From assembly GCA_049317265.1 (NCBI GenBank), contig JBMOIP010000004.1, forward strand, positions 1 to 64,000: a stretch of 64,000 nt of DNA, written 5' to 3'. The position numbers and the translations under genes were made by a program. This document shows, piece after piece, positions 1 through 8,597 of this stretch. The stretch comes from CAIVAT01 sp049317265. GTDB lineage: Bacteria > Bacteroidota > Bacteroidia > Bacteroidales > FEN-979. Numbering within the stretch: position 1 is the first letter of the stretch; the number at the start of each line of letters is the position of its first letter. A model generated the notes under the pieces. It saw only the letters and a program-made list of their open reading frames with translations. It searched no databases and was not told the DNA's origin.

Positions 1-2091
1 GGCAAGCGTGCCATCTCCTATCGTCGTTTCGAAGGCATTCCCGATGAATGGGGAACCGCCGTAAATGTTCAGTCAATGGTATTCGGCAACATGGGCGATA
101 CATCTGCCACCGGTGTGGCTTTCACCCGTAACCCGGCCACCGGCGAAAACTATTTCTATGGCGAATGGCTTGCAAATGCACAGGGCGAAGATGTGGTGGC
201 CGGTATCCGTACCCCGAACCCCATCAACGAAATTGGCAAGAACGAGCACACCATGAAGCTGGAATCGCTGGAAACAGCCATGCCATCGGTTTACAAGGCG
301 CTTTATAAAATTGAGCGTTCCCTTGAAAAGCACTACCGGAACATGCTCGACATCGAGTTTACCATCCAGGATGGAAAACTCTACATGCTGCAGTGTCGGG
401 TTGGAAAACGCAACGGACCAGCAGCTGTGAAGATGGCTGTTGACATGTTCAATGAAAAGCTGATCACCAAAGAAGAGGCTGTTTCACGTGTTGAGCCAAG
501 CCAGCTGGATGAACTTCTCCACCCGATCCTCGACCCGAAAGCCGAAAAGAGTACCAAGCCTTTGGCAAAAGGTCTTCCTGCCGGTCCCGGCGGGTCTACC
601 GGTCAGATTGTCTTCAACTCCGAAGATGCCGTTGCCTGGGCAAAGAAGGGTAAAACAGTGATCCTCGTTCGCGAAGAGACCAACCCTGAAGATATCGAAG
701 GTATGCGCGCTGCTCAGGCCATTCTCACCGCGCGTGGCGGGATGACCAGTCATGCAGCCTTAGTTGCCCGTGGTTGGGGCAAATGCTGTATCGTTGGTGC
801 AGGCGGACTGAAGATCGAAGCTTCCAAGAAGACGATGAAAATTGGTGACATCACCCTCAAGGAAGGTGATTTCATTTCACTTAACGGTTCCAAGGGATAC
901 GTTTACAACGGCCAGTTGCCAATGATCAAGGCTGCCGAAGAGAATCCTGACTTCCAGGCTTTCATGAAACTTTGCGATGCTGTTCGCACCATGAAGATCC
1001 GTACCAATGCCGACACTCCGGAAGATGCTGCAAAAGCACGTGCTTTTGGCGCCGAAGGGATCGGACTGTTCCGTACCGAACATATGTTCTATGGAAAAAA
1101 TGCTGAAAAACCCCTCTTCCTCCTTCGTAAGATGATCGCTTCAAAATCTGAAGTGGAACGTCGCGATGCGCTGAAGGAACTCTATCCATTTGTGAAGGAA
1201 GATATCAAGAAGACACTGGCTGCCATGGACGGATACCCTGTTACCATCCGTACCCTCGACCCGCCTTTGCATGAGTTCATACCGCTCCAGGAAGATGCCC
1301 GCAAAAAAATTGCTGACAGCCTGAAAATCACCAAAGAGGAGTTCAACCGCCGTGCTGATGCGCTCCATGAAACCAACCCGATGATGGGTCACCGTGGCGT
1401 TCGTTTGGGCATCACCTATCCCGAGATCACCGAGATGCAGGTTCGTGCCATCTTTGAGGCAACTGCTGAACTGCTGAAGGAGAAGAAAAAAGTGTTCCCC
1501 GAAATCATGATTCCGGTTACCTGTACCGAAAAGGAGTTGAAGCATCAATACCTGATCATTGACGAAATCTATGCAGAAGTCTGCAAAAAATTCAAGATGA
1601 AGGAGATTCCACATATGGTAGGTACCATGATCGAGATTCCTCGCGCGGCCCTCACTGCTGATAAAATTGCAGAGACGGCTACCTTCTTCTCTTTCGGGAC
1701 CAACGACCTTACCCAGATGACCTTCGGTTTCTCACGCGACGATATCGGCGGATTTGTTCCCGAATATATCGAACAGAAGATCCTCCCGGTTGATCCTTTC
1801 CAGGTAATCGACTTCGAAGGCGTAGGTCAACTCATGAGAATGGCTGTTGAAAAAGGCCGTTCAACCCGTAAAGACCTGAAGATCGGTATCTGCGGTGAAC
1901 ATGGTGGCGAACCTGCTTCTGTTGAATTCTGTCATTCACTTGGCTTCAACTATGTAAGTTGTTCACCTTTCCGCGTTCCAATCGCAAGGTTAGCTGCTGC
2001 CCAGGCTGTTATCAAACAGAAAAAAGCTGCTGCCGCTGCTAAACCAGCCGCAAAAAAAGTTGTTGCTAAAAAGGTTGTGAAGAAAAAGTAA
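1..2091 (+). CDS. ppdK: pyruvate, phosphate dikinase, 3' part
   Basis: The reading frame is open from base 1, so the gene starts upstream; 696 residues are visible of a family that usually has about 870-910. The enzyme interconverts pyruvate, ATP and phosphate with PEP, AMP and PPi, and in anaerobes it often serves PPi-linked glycolysis. Visible are the swivelling phosphohistidine domain with GGMTSHAALVARG (catalytic His at codon 751-753) and the C-terminal PEP-utilising TIM barrel with GTMIEIPRAAL, FSFGTNDLTQMT and GICGEHGGEP (catalytic Cys at codon 1891-1893). The N-terminal nucleotide-binding domain is mostly outside the window. After the usual end (ARLAAAQAVI) there is an odd tail of about 27 residues made almost only of Lys, Ala and Val. 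A strong terminator follows directly. Confidence 0.97.
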   Translation, partial: GKRAISYRRFEGIPDEWGTAVNVQSMVFGNMGDTSATGVAFTRNPATGENYFYGEWLANAQGEDVVAGIRTPNPINEIGKNEHTMKLESLETAMPSVYKALYKIERSLEKHYRNMLDIEFTIQDGKLYMLQCRVGKRNGPAAVKMAVDMFNEKLITKEEAVSRVEPSQLDELLHPILDPKAEKSTKPLAKGLPAGPGGSTGQIVFNSEDAVAWAKKGKTVILVREETNPEDIEGMRAAQAILTARGGMTSHAALVARGWGKCCIVGAGGLKIEASKKTMKIGDITLKEGDFISLNGSKGYVYNGQLPMIKAAEENPDFQAFMKLCDAVRTMKIRTNADTPEDAAKARAFGAEGIGLFRTEHMFYGKNAEKPLFLLRKMIASKSEVERRDALKELYPFVKEDIKKTLAAMDGYPVTIRTLDPPLHEFIPLQEDARKKIADSLKITKEEFNRRADALHETNPMMGHRGVRLGITYPEITEMQVRAIFEATAELLKEKKKVFPEIMIPVTCTEKELKHQYLIIDEIYAEVCKKFKMKEIPHMVGTMIEIPRAALTADKIAETATFFSFGTNDLTQMTFGFSRDDIGGFVPEYIEQKILPVDPFQVIDFEGVGQLMRMAVEKGRSTRKDLKIGICGEHGGEPASVEFCHSLGFNYVSCSPFRVPIARLAAAQAVIKQKKAAAAAKPAAKKVVAKKVVKKK

Positions 2092-2110
2092 TCTCATAAC
2101 CTGTAAAAAA

Positions 2111-2145
2111 AGAGGTCATCCCATGTGGAGTGACCTCTTTTTTTT
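2111..2145 (+). terminator. intrinsic terminator of ppdK
   Basis: The arms AGAGGTCA (2111-2118) and TGACCTCT (2131-2138) form a perfect stem, extended inward by CC/GG around an ATGT loop. T8 follows (2138-2145) and an A run precedes, so it could also work for the minus strand. Confidence 0.85.
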
Positions 2146-2196
2146 AACTTTCATGGTTAAGATTTGATCACCCCAACCGCAGATTCCGATAACCCG

Positions 2197-2559
2197 TCAA
2201 TGTTTCGGTGCATCCTTTTTACAGCATGCCGGCAGTTTTGCATAAGCTACCGGATTGGCCTGAACTGTATCCGCATCGTACCCCAGCTTTGAGAGGGTCT
2301 GACGCAACACTACCGGAGTGGTCTTGGCTGGGTTGAAAATGATGGTTGCAACTTTAGTCTCCACATCCAGGGTTGCTGACTTCACCCCCTTTTCAAAGGC
2401 AAAGCAACCCTCTATACGCTCTTTGCACATCCCGCAAACGGCTGACGTTTTAATGGCTATCGTATCCGTTTTCTTTTGCTGCCCGAAACTTGCAGAAGAA
2501 AAAACAGCAATGACCATTAAGGTTAGCATCCATCCTGAAATTCTATTTATCTTTTTCAT
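2197..2559 (-). CDS. secreted heavy-metal-associated (HMA) domain protein
   Basis: 120 residues: a signal peptide (about 1-26, ending SASFG) and one ferredoxin-like HMA domain of the MerP/CopZ type. The metal-binding loop is VCGMCKERIE, with Cys42 and Cys45. A second vicinal pair, Cys112-Cys113, lies near the C-terminus in LPACCKKDAPKH. Known HMA domains bind soft or transition metals such as Cu(I), Hg or Zn; the metal here cannot be read from sequence. It lies just downstream of the TonB receptor on the same strand, so a periplasmic metal-carrier role for that receptor's substrate is inferred. Confidence 0.85.
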   Translation of the reverse strand: MKKINRISGWMLTLMVIAVFSSASFGQQKKTDTIAIKTSAVCGMCKERIEGCFAFEKGVKSATLDVETKVATIIFNPAKTTPVVLRQTLSKLGYDADTVQANPVAYAKLPACCKKDAPKH

Positions 2560-2585
2560 ATTACTCTTATTTTATTGGTTATTAA

Positions 2586-4958
2586 CTATTTAATCATCAA
2601 TCTTACGCCTGCATAAATTGAAATTCCGACCACCGGTCCCCAGGCCATGGATGCATCAAAATGGGTATGGTAGGGTTTCCAGTATTCAGAAATTGGATTG
2701 TTCTGCCTGAAATTTGTCAGGTTTTCCCCCCCCACATAGACATCGAAATGCTTGAACTTCTTTGTCACCTGGCCAAGCAGGTTGAACCATGCAGGCGAGG
2801 AGCCCGGCCGTTGAAGGAATCCCGGCATTTTTTTGGTATCGGGCAGTCGGGCCGGGCCGTTCAACTGACCGGTAAGATCAAATTTCCATTTTTCAAATTT
2901 CGTTGCATAACCAAGTGAAAGGAGTCCCTTGTATTGGTTAACCATCGATTTTTGGCGTAACTCCCCCCCCTCAGTCACTTTTACATCGTTGTAACGGTAA
3001 GCAGCAGTGACTGTAAACCGTTTGACCGGCGAAAAGGTAAACTGAACCTGGGCGCTGTTGGCATAAGACTTCCCCTCAAGATTATAGAAGAAGATCGCTG
3101 TTGGCAAACTATCCTGATCAGCTATGACCTGCTTGACAAAGTCGGTGCGATAGGCATCCACTGAGAATTCAGCCTTTTCATTAAAGAGCGTAAAGTTCCA
3201 TGTAAAATTCAAGCCATAGTTCCAGGCTTCCTCGTTCCCCAGGTCCGGTGCGAAATACATGACCCGTTGACTTACGAATACAGCACTGTTCTCAGCGAGG
3301 AGGTTGGGAGAACGATATCCTTTGCCGACTGAAGCACGGATGGTGGTGGTTTTGGACGGATTAACCCTTACATGCAACCTTGGAGTGATGTAGTATCCGA
3401 AGCGGCTGTTATAGTCGCCTCGCAATCCTGCGATCAATGCAAATTTATTGCAGATATCGAAGGTGTATTCAAAAAAGGCGCCGGTAACCCACTCATTCCG
3501 GTCCATATTGTAGGTAAACAGGGAGTCATTGATGAGGGTAAAAAGATCGGCGGTGGTTGCTGTTGAATCGGGAGAAAGCGCCTGGTACCGGTATTTCAAC
3601 CGGGTCTGGATGAAGTTTTCACTGTAATCATCAATAAAATAGCTTAAACCAGCGGAAATCCTGTGCCTGTTTTCCTTGAATGATGTTGTGAAAACCAGGT
3701 TGGCATTGAAGTTCAGTTCATGGCCGTGGTATAGGTTGATGCCATAGAAGGCATCCTGCCGGTGGTTGATACCCGACAGGATGAGACCAATGCTCGACTT
3801 TCCGGCTGGTCCAATGAAGGTCCCGTTTTTCCAGAAGGCCTCAATCCTGTTGGTCTTCACACCAATTCCATATTTTTTCGTATCGCTGGTAATGCCAGTG
3901 GTATCCGTATTCCAGCTGCTTTTATCAAATGCCATTTGTCCTCCGTTGCGTTCCTCATAAAGGTATTTTATTCCAAGACGGGAAACCCATTTATTTGGAA
4001 TAATGTAATCCCACCGGTTCATTGCTGTAATGGTGGTGATTTTGGGCGCATCCATAAATCCATCAGTAGAATCAGGCTTTTGAACGATATTCCTGTCAAA
4101 CTTGTATTGTGAACTTGCGGCGTGAAACAAGAGTGAAGTACTCAGTTTATCATTGATTTTTACGGCTCCGTTAACATTGGCTTCGAACCTCATGTTGCTG
4201 TTTCCGTAAAGATTAATGAATAATTTCTCACTGTTTTCAGGTTTTTTGTACTCCACATTGATCTGCCCCGTAATCGATTCATAACCCTGTACAACAGATG
4301 AGGTTCCTTTGGCGATCTGTATCGACTCCATCCATGAACCGGGGATGTAATTCAATCCGAATGGAGTGGCCAAACCACGGATAAGAGGTACATTTTCAGT
4401 CATGATCTGGCTGTAGATACCGGAAAGTCCCAGGAGTTGAATTTGCCTTGCACCGGAGAGTGCGTCGGAGTAGGATACATCCACGGAAGCATTCGTCTCG
4501 AAACTCTCTGCAAGGTTGCAGCAGGCTGCCCGCTGAAGTTCGCCGGTTGTGATCACTGTGGTCTGGCGTGTATTGACTTTCGAAGTGAAGGTATTATCCT
4601 GTTTGCCATTAATCTGCACTTCGTTCAGGTTCTGAACATCCGGCTTCAGTTCGATTTCAAGTTTACTTTTATCGGCAGGAACGGAAACTGTATCCTTTCT
4701 ATAGCCCAATAAACTCACAACCAGGCGGTTTTGCTTTGTCCCCGAACGGGAGATGGTGAATTTTCCATCCTCACCTGTAAAGGTTCCCCGTGAGGTGCCC
4801 ATCCAGAAAACGTTGACCCCGGGTAACCCGGATTTATGCCCGCTGGCATCCTTTTCAAAAACACTGCCACTCACCGTCTGGGCCTCCCCGGGGAATACCA
4901 GGAAAGTGGCACTAAAAATCATTATAAAAATGATAATCAATTGATTTTTCATCATCAT
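2586..4958 (-). CDS. TonB-dependent receptor, probable metal or metallophore type
   Basis: 790 residues. After a signal peptide (1-26) comes a CarboxypepD_reg-like domain (about 28-110: SGSVFEKDASGHKSGLPGVNV), then a plug (about 125-250) and a 22-strand-type barrel ending in an amphipathic strand (YAGVRLMIK). The plug contains an unusual RAACCNLAESFETNASVD with vicinal cysteines. I associate this plug type with Bacteroidota receptors sited next to HMA proteins, from memory of the family. The receptor would import a substrate across the outer membrane using TonB. It lies between the HYC_CC_PP gene (77 bp upstream) and the HMA gene (26 bp downstream), consistent with one minus-strand operon. 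Three consecutive ATG codons leave the exact start open. Two C8 tracts on the plus strand (2726-2733, 2963-2970) lie inside the gene. Confidence 0.9.
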   Translation of the reverse strand: MMMKNQLIIIFIMIFSATFLVFPGEAQTVSGSVFEKDASGHKSGLPGVNVFWMGTSRGTFTGEDGKFTISRSGTKQNRLVVSLLGYRKDTVSVPADKSKLEIELKPDVQNLNEVQINGKQDNTFTSKVNTRQTTVITTGELQRAACCNLAESFETNASVDVSYSDALSGARQIQLLGLSGIYSQIMTENVPLIRGLATPFGLNYIPGSWMESIQIAKGTSSVVQGYESITGQINVEYKKPENSEKLFINLYGNSNMRFEANVNGAVKINDKLSTSLLFHAASSQYKFDRNIVQKPDSTDGFMDAPKITTITAMNRWDYIIPNKWVSRLGIKYLYEERNGGQMAFDKSSWNTDTTGITSDTKKYGIGVKTNRIEAFWKNGTFIGPAGKSSIGLILSGINHRQDAFYGINLYHGHELNFNANLVFTTSFKENRHRISAGLSYFIDDYSENFIQTRLKYRYQALSPDSTATTADLFTLINDSLFTYNMDRNEWVTGAFFEYTFDICNKFALIAGLRGDYNSRFGYYITPRLHVRVNPSKTTTIRASVGKGYRSPNLLAENSAVFVSQRVMYFAPDLGNEEAWNYGLNFTWNFTLFNEKAEFSVDAYRTDFVKQVIADQDSLPTAIFFYNLEGKSYANSAQVQFTFSPVKRFTVTAAYRYNDVKVTEGGELRQKSMVNQYKGLLSLGYATKFEKWKFDLTGQLNGPARLPDTKKMPGFLQRPGSSPAWFNLLGQVTKKFKHFDVYVGGENLTNFRQNNPISEYWKPYHTHFDASMAWGPVVGISIYAGVRLMIK

Positions 4959-5035
4959 TGGAAATTGCTTGATATGAATAAATAATGGAATTGGTCAATT
5001 CTGCCGATCCATGAGGATGAGCGGCGAAAGACAAA

Positions 5036-5527
5036 TCAGGCAATCGAATGATGCACCGGAATTTTTATCTGGTGAAGGAAATAGACCAGCACTCTGCCAA
5101 ATAATGGCGGGGAATAAAACTGGTAATGGCTGGGTTGCACGCCAGGTTGCTCAGGGGTGGACTTCTCCGTAAGGATAACCGGGTATTGAGCTAACGGTGC
5201 CTGGTTAAAAGCAAGCACCAATTTTTCAGCCCGTACGGTAAGCACCTCCAGTCTGAAGAATGAAACGATACTCTTGCAACAGGGAATTGCATCAACAGTC
5301 TGATGATCAGATATTTCTTGTGAGGCATGATCATGCCCGGCGCATGTATAACCCGTAGATTCATCAACGCAGCAGGAGGTGCCGGCACGGACAAAAATTT
5401 CAGGGTAAACGCTTGCATTATCCTGCCTGCTGCTGTTACAGATGTGATGAAACACGGAAATCCCTGTCGTTCCAAAAAGGAATACAAGTAAAACCAGAAC
5501 AGTACCTATGCGTTGAACTATCTTCAT
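5036..5527 (-). CDS. HYC_CC_PP-family membrane-anchored protein
   Basis: 163 residues from the ATG at 5527. That start is chosen over an in-frame one 78 bp further upstream because a hydrophobic signal or anchor follows at once (MKIVQRIGTVLVLLVFLFG) and because the promoter element TATCTTTG lies at 5545-5552, inside the longer form. Cysteine/histidine motifs are FHHICNS, GTSCCVDE, CAGHDHAS and IPCCK, and PP occurs near the C-terminus. This is the pattern of the small HYC_CC_PP family of Bacteroidota, whose function is unknown. It appears to be the first gene of the receptor/HMA operon, so a role in metal handling is inferred. Confidence is high for the gene, moderate for the family. Confidence 0.75.
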   Translation of the reverse strand: MKIVQRIGTVLVLLVFLFGTTGISVFHHICNSSRQDNASVYPEIFVRAGTSCCVDESTGYTCAGHDHASQEISDHQTVDAIPCCKSIVSFFRLEVLTVRAEKLVLAFNQAPLAQYPVILTEKSTPEQPGVQPSHYQFYSPPLFGRVLVYFLHQIKIPVHHSIA

Positions 5528-5544
5528 CAGGTTTGATAACAAGG

Positions 5545-5552
5545 CAAAGATA
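5545..5552 (-). promoter_or_regulatory. Bacteroidota -7 element (TATCTTTG)
   Basis: It matches TAnnTTTG on the minus strand, 17 bp before the chosen ATG of the HYC_CC_PP gene. No convincing -33 TTTG is present. It supports the shorter start. Confidence 0.5.
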
Positions 5553-5690
5553 ACACATTTTATAATACAGGCTGACGGGGAAAAATTGACTCGGATTAAC
5601 ACCATCCAACGATAATGAAACGAATATTTGGTTTAATATTGCAAAGTAATAATCACTGGTAAAACCAACATCACCCCTATTTTACCCATT

Positions 5691-6515
5691 ATGTCCAGAT
5701 TGTTTTGCGGGTCGAAAGAGATAGACCTCTCCTCACCAGTTGTGATGGGGATTCTGAACCTTACACCCGACTCCTTTTTCGACGGCGGCAGTTTTCAGAA
5801 TCCGGACGCCCAGCTGCTCCAGGTGGAGAAGATGCTTACGGAAGGCGCTACCTTCATCGATATAGGAGCTGTTTCCACCCGGCCGGGCGCACCGATGGTG
5901 GATGAACAGCAAGAGTTGGAACGGATTATTCCTTCGGTGAAGGCCATCGTTAAACATTTTCCTGAATGCACTATTTCCGTTGACACTTTCCGCCCGAATG
6001 TTGCCGCTGCAGTTGCAGGCGAGGGTGCTTCAATCATCAATGATATCTATGGAGGACGCTTTGCCGACGAAATGTTTGAGACGATTGCCTCATTGAAAGT
6101 TCCCTATATCCTGATGCATATGAAGGGCACCCCTGCCGATATGCAGAAAAACCCCACCTATCAGGATGTGTTGGCGGAAGTCACCTATTTCTTTGAAAAT
6201 CAGCTGGCACATTGCCATGCAAAGGGAGTCCGCCAGGTAATTCTCGACCCTGGTTTCGGTTTTGGGAAAACTGTGGAACAAAACTTCACGTTGCTGGATC
6301 AACTGGATAAGTTAAAGAATCTCGGGTTCCCAATCCTGGTAGGGATTTCACGCAAATCCATGATTAATAAAAGTCTGAATATCAAATCAACTCAGGCATT
6401 AAACGGCACAACCGTATTGAATACCATTGCCCTTCTTCGGGGAGCGGATATCCTGCGGGTACACGATGTAAAAGAAGCGGTTGAAGCAATCAGGCTTGTT
6501 AAGATGCTTGTTTGA
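5691..6515 (+). CDS. folP: dihydropteroate synthase
   Basis: 274 residues, the usual length. The enzyme condenses p-aminobenzoate with hydroxymethyl-dihydropterin diphosphate in folate synthesis and is the sulfonamide target. Signatures in order: MGILNLTPDSFFDGG (pterin site), FIDIGAVSTRPGA, SIINDIYGG, ILDPGFGFGKT and GISRKSMI, all of the TIM-barrel DHPS fold. The start is ATG at 5691, preceded by an AT-rich region. It is followed after 56 bp by cdaA on the same strand, a frequent neighbour in bacteria. Confidence 0.97.
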   Translation: MSRLFCGSKEIDLSSPVVMGILNLTPDSFFDGGSFQNPDAQLLQVEKMLTEGATFIDIGAVSTRPGAPMVDEQQELERIIPSVKAIVKHFPECTISVDTFRPNVAAAVAGEGASIINDIYGGRFADEMFETIASLKVPYILMHMKGTPADMQKNPTYQDVLAEVTYFFENQLAHCHAKGVRQVILDPGFGFGKTVEQNFTLLDQLDKLKNLGFPILVGISRKSMINKSLNIKSTQALNGTTVLNTIALLRGADILRVHDVKEAVEAIRLVKMLV

Positions 6516-6526
6516 CCGGAAAGTGG

Positions 6527-6534
6527 TACCTTTG
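6527..6534 (+). promoter_or_regulatory. -7 element (TACCTTTG) before cdaA
   Basis: A perfect TAnnTTTG in the folP-cdaA gap, 37 bp before the GTG start. It suggests cdaA has its own promoter besides read-through from folP. The -33 box is not clear. Confidence 0.5.
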
Positions 6535-6571
6535 ACGGGATAGAATTAGTTATTGATTAAAAATGTTTTAA

Positions 6572-7345
6572 GTGGGACTTTTTTCTCTCAGGATTGTTGA
6601 CATTATCGATATCATCCTGTTTGCCATCTTGTTGTATGAAATTTACAACCTTGTAAAAGGGACGGCCGCCATCAGGATTTTTATCGGAATTATCGCAGTC
6701 TACCTGATCTGGAAGGTAGTGAAGACGTTTCAGATGCAATTGCTAACCGAAATACTGGGCCAGTTCATCAGCGTTGGAGTTATTGCCCTGATCGTTGTTT
6801 TCCAACCTGAAATAAGGCAATTCCTGCTGATGGTAGGGAATACCAAGATTATCCGCAACCAAAGAAAACGAGTCCTATTCTGGAGGTTGAAAATAGATAA
6901 CCCTGTGAATCTGAACATCGATAAAATCGTAAAGGCGTGCCAGAAAATGGCAGAGACCAGGACCGGGGCGCTGATCATCATTGCACAGCAAAATGAGTTG
7001 ATACAGTACATTGCAACAGGACAGGCAGTTGATGCCAAAATTTCAGAGGTAATCCTGGAAACGATATTTTTCAAAAACAGTCCGCTGCATGACGGGGCTG
7101 TAATTATCATCGGCGGCAATATCAAGGCAGCCCGTTGTATCCTCCCTGTTTCCAACAAATCCACCATACCTCCCTATTGCGGGTTACGCCATCGTGCGGC
7201 AGTAGGAATAACCGAGAAGTCGGATGCCATTGCCATTATCGTTTCCGAGGAACGTGGAGATATCGCCTATTGTTATGAAGGCAAACTTTTTGAACATGTA
7301 AGTCCAAGTGAACTTTCCACATTCCTGGAAAGCCAGTTCAAATAA
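6572..7345 (+). CDS. cdaA: diadenylate cyclase CdaA (c-di-AMP synthase)
   Basis: 257 residues. It makes cyclic di-AMP from two ATP at the cytoplasmic membrane; in other bacteria the messenger controls osmotic and cell-wall balance. Three N-terminal membrane helices (about 8-28, 33-52, 58-78) precede the DAC domain, which carries the catalytic motifs DGA (174-176, in HDGAVIIIGG) and RHR (206-208, in GLRHRAAVGIT). The start is GTG at 6572: the nearby ATG at 6563 is followed at once by a stop, and the membrane segment begins right after the GTG. The gene ends 13 bp before the convergent lipoprotein gene. Confidence 0.95.
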   Translation: MGLFSLRIVDIIDIILFAILLYEIYNLVKGTAAIRIFIGIIAVYLIWKVVKTFQMQLLTEILGQFISVGVIALIVVFQPEIRQFLLMVGNTKIIRNQRKRVLFWRLKIDNPVNLNIDKIVKACQKMAETRTGALIIIAQQNELIQYIATGQAVDAKISEVILETIFFKNSPLHDGAVIIIGGNIKAARCILPVSNKSTIPPYCGLRHRAAVGITEKSDAIAIIVSEERGDIAYCYEGKLFEHVSPSELSTFLESQFK

Positions 7346-7358
7346 CCCCGGGAATTCT

Positions 7359-7934
7359 CTATTTGCGTTTTCCGCCCTTTTTACCTTTGGCGATCGAGTC
7401 TGCTGTCCGTATGCTATCCTCTTTCTGCTTTGCCTCAAACTCGCGGATTAGCATATCCGGGGATTTTCCAAGGTTCATCAGTGCCATTTTTGCATCCTTT
7501 GCGAAGTCGTCTGATGGATATTTTTCAAGAAAAAGCAAGTAGGTTTCACGTGCCTTATCGAGATCCTGCAGATGGTTTTCATAGACAAACGCCTTGAAAA
7601 AGAGGCATAGTGAAGCCTTTGGTTTGTCGGGATAGTTTTGAATGTACTGATCAAACATTGTCAAAGCCTTTGGCCCGTCGCCTGAGTTCATGGCAATGTT
7701 AGCCGCTTTGAATAAAAATCCGGGTGCCAGCGAATCTTTGGGATGGTCGTTGATAAAAGTTGCATACAGTGCAAGAAGGCTGTCAGCTTTGGGTTTGTTA
7801 AAACTGACGGCTTGCGGGGAAAACAGGCTTTTCTCCAGGATTTCAATCTGGCTGACTGCTTTCTCACGCGACGGCCCGCAACTGACCATCACCATCATCA
7901 AACCGGAAAGAACTAAAATGGACGAATTCTTCAT
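7359..7934 (-). CDS. TPR-type lipoprotein
   Basis: 191 residues. The lipoprotein signal ends in MVMVSC with Cys19 as the lipid-bearing residue. Tetratricopeptide-like helices follow (about 40-160: LFKAANIAMNSGDGPKALTMF, FVYENHLQDLDKARETYLLFL), with spacing like BamD/YbgF-type outer-membrane lipoproteins, and then a basic tail (AKGKKGGKRK). It probably acts as a protein-protein scaffold in the periplasm; no specific role can be named. It is convergent with cdaA and lies 35 bp downstream of def on the minus strand. Confidence 0.8.
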   Translation of the reverse strand: MKNSSILVLSGLMMVMVSCGPSREKAVSQIEILEKSLFSPQAVSFNKPKADSLLALYATFINDHPKDSLAPGFLFKAANIAMNSGDGPKALTMFDQYIQNYPDKPKASLCLFFKAFVYENHLQDLDKARETYLLFLEKYPSDDFAKDAKMALMNLGKSPDMLIREFEAKQKEDSIRTADSIAKGKKGGKRK

Positions 7935-7969
7935 GATTGAGTTATTTCTGCTTAAAAGGTGGTTGTAAA

Positions 7970-8542
7970 CTATTTTCTACCCCGTTTCATCTGGGGAAAC
8001 ATCATCCGGTAAGACACATCAACATTCCCTTTTGAAATGTCGGATAATCTGCGTTTCAACAACATTTTCTTCAGCGAAGGGATCCTGTCAACAAAAACGA
8101 TTCCTTCAATGTGATCATATTCATGCTGGATGACCCTTGCAATTACACCATCATACCGCTCATCGTGCTCAACGAAATTCTCGTCATGGTACCGGATATG
8201 AATAACCGGTTTTCGCAAAATATCCTCGCGCAGGCCTGGAAAACTCAGGCATCCCTCGTTGAATGAAAATTCATCGCCCTCCTCCTTATAAATTGCGGCA
8301 TTGACAAATGTCTTTTTAAAGTGTTCTGCTTCCGGATATTTCTCAGCAAATGCCGAAGCATCGATAACAAACACGCGGATAGAATGGTTAACCTGGGGAG
8401 CAGCTAACCCAACACCGTCCGACTGGTACATCGTCTCCCACAAGTCGGCAACGAATTGCTGAAGGTTGGGATGGTCGGGGGTTATATTCTCTGCAACTTT
8501 CTTTAAAACCGGGTGCCCGTAGGCTACAACGGGGAGGATCAT
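7970..8542 (-). CDS. def: peptide deformylase
   Basis: 190 residues. It removes the formyl group from the initiator Met of nascent proteins. All three metalloenzyme motifs are present: GVGLAAPQV (motif 1), EGCLSFPG (motif 2, metal Cys) and QHEYDHIEG (motif 3, HExxH with catalytic Glu). The length fits the Bacteroidota form. It is followed on the minus strand by the TPR lipoprotein and preceded by ruvX, 55 bp away, with a short 8-bp repeat in that gap. Confidence 0.96.
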   Translation of the reverse strand: MILPVVAYGHPVLKKVAENITPDHPNLQQFVADLWETMYQSDGVGLAAPQVNHSIRVFVIDASAFAEKYPEAEHFKKTFVNAAIYKEEGDEFSFNEGCLSFPGLREDILRKPVIHIRYHDENFVEHDERYDGVIARVIQHEYDHIEGIVFVDRIPSLKKMLLKRRLSDISKGNVDVSYRMMFPQMKRGRK

Positions 8543-8572
8543 AGGGGGTTTAGTTTTGAGTTATGTTAATTA

Positions 8573-8596
8573 GTGAACAGGCGGACGGGCGGACGA
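8573..8596. repeat. 8-bp tandem repeat, 3 units
   Basis: The units are GTGAACAG, GCGGACGG and GCGGACGA, in the ruvX-def gap immediately after the ruvX stop. They have the same octamer pattern as the arrays at 36635-36720 and, inverted, 60775-60814. Confidence 0.65.
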
Positions 8597-8597
8597 A

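Noticed and set aside
1141..1614. 157-codon minus-strand open frame inside ppdK
   Set aside because: A mirror of the conserved ppdK frame; no independent evidence.
7339..7365. Inverted repeat CAAATA/TATTTG between the convergent cdaA and lipoprotein genes
   Set aside because: Short arms, overlaps the stop codon regions and lacks a T run; it may be chance.
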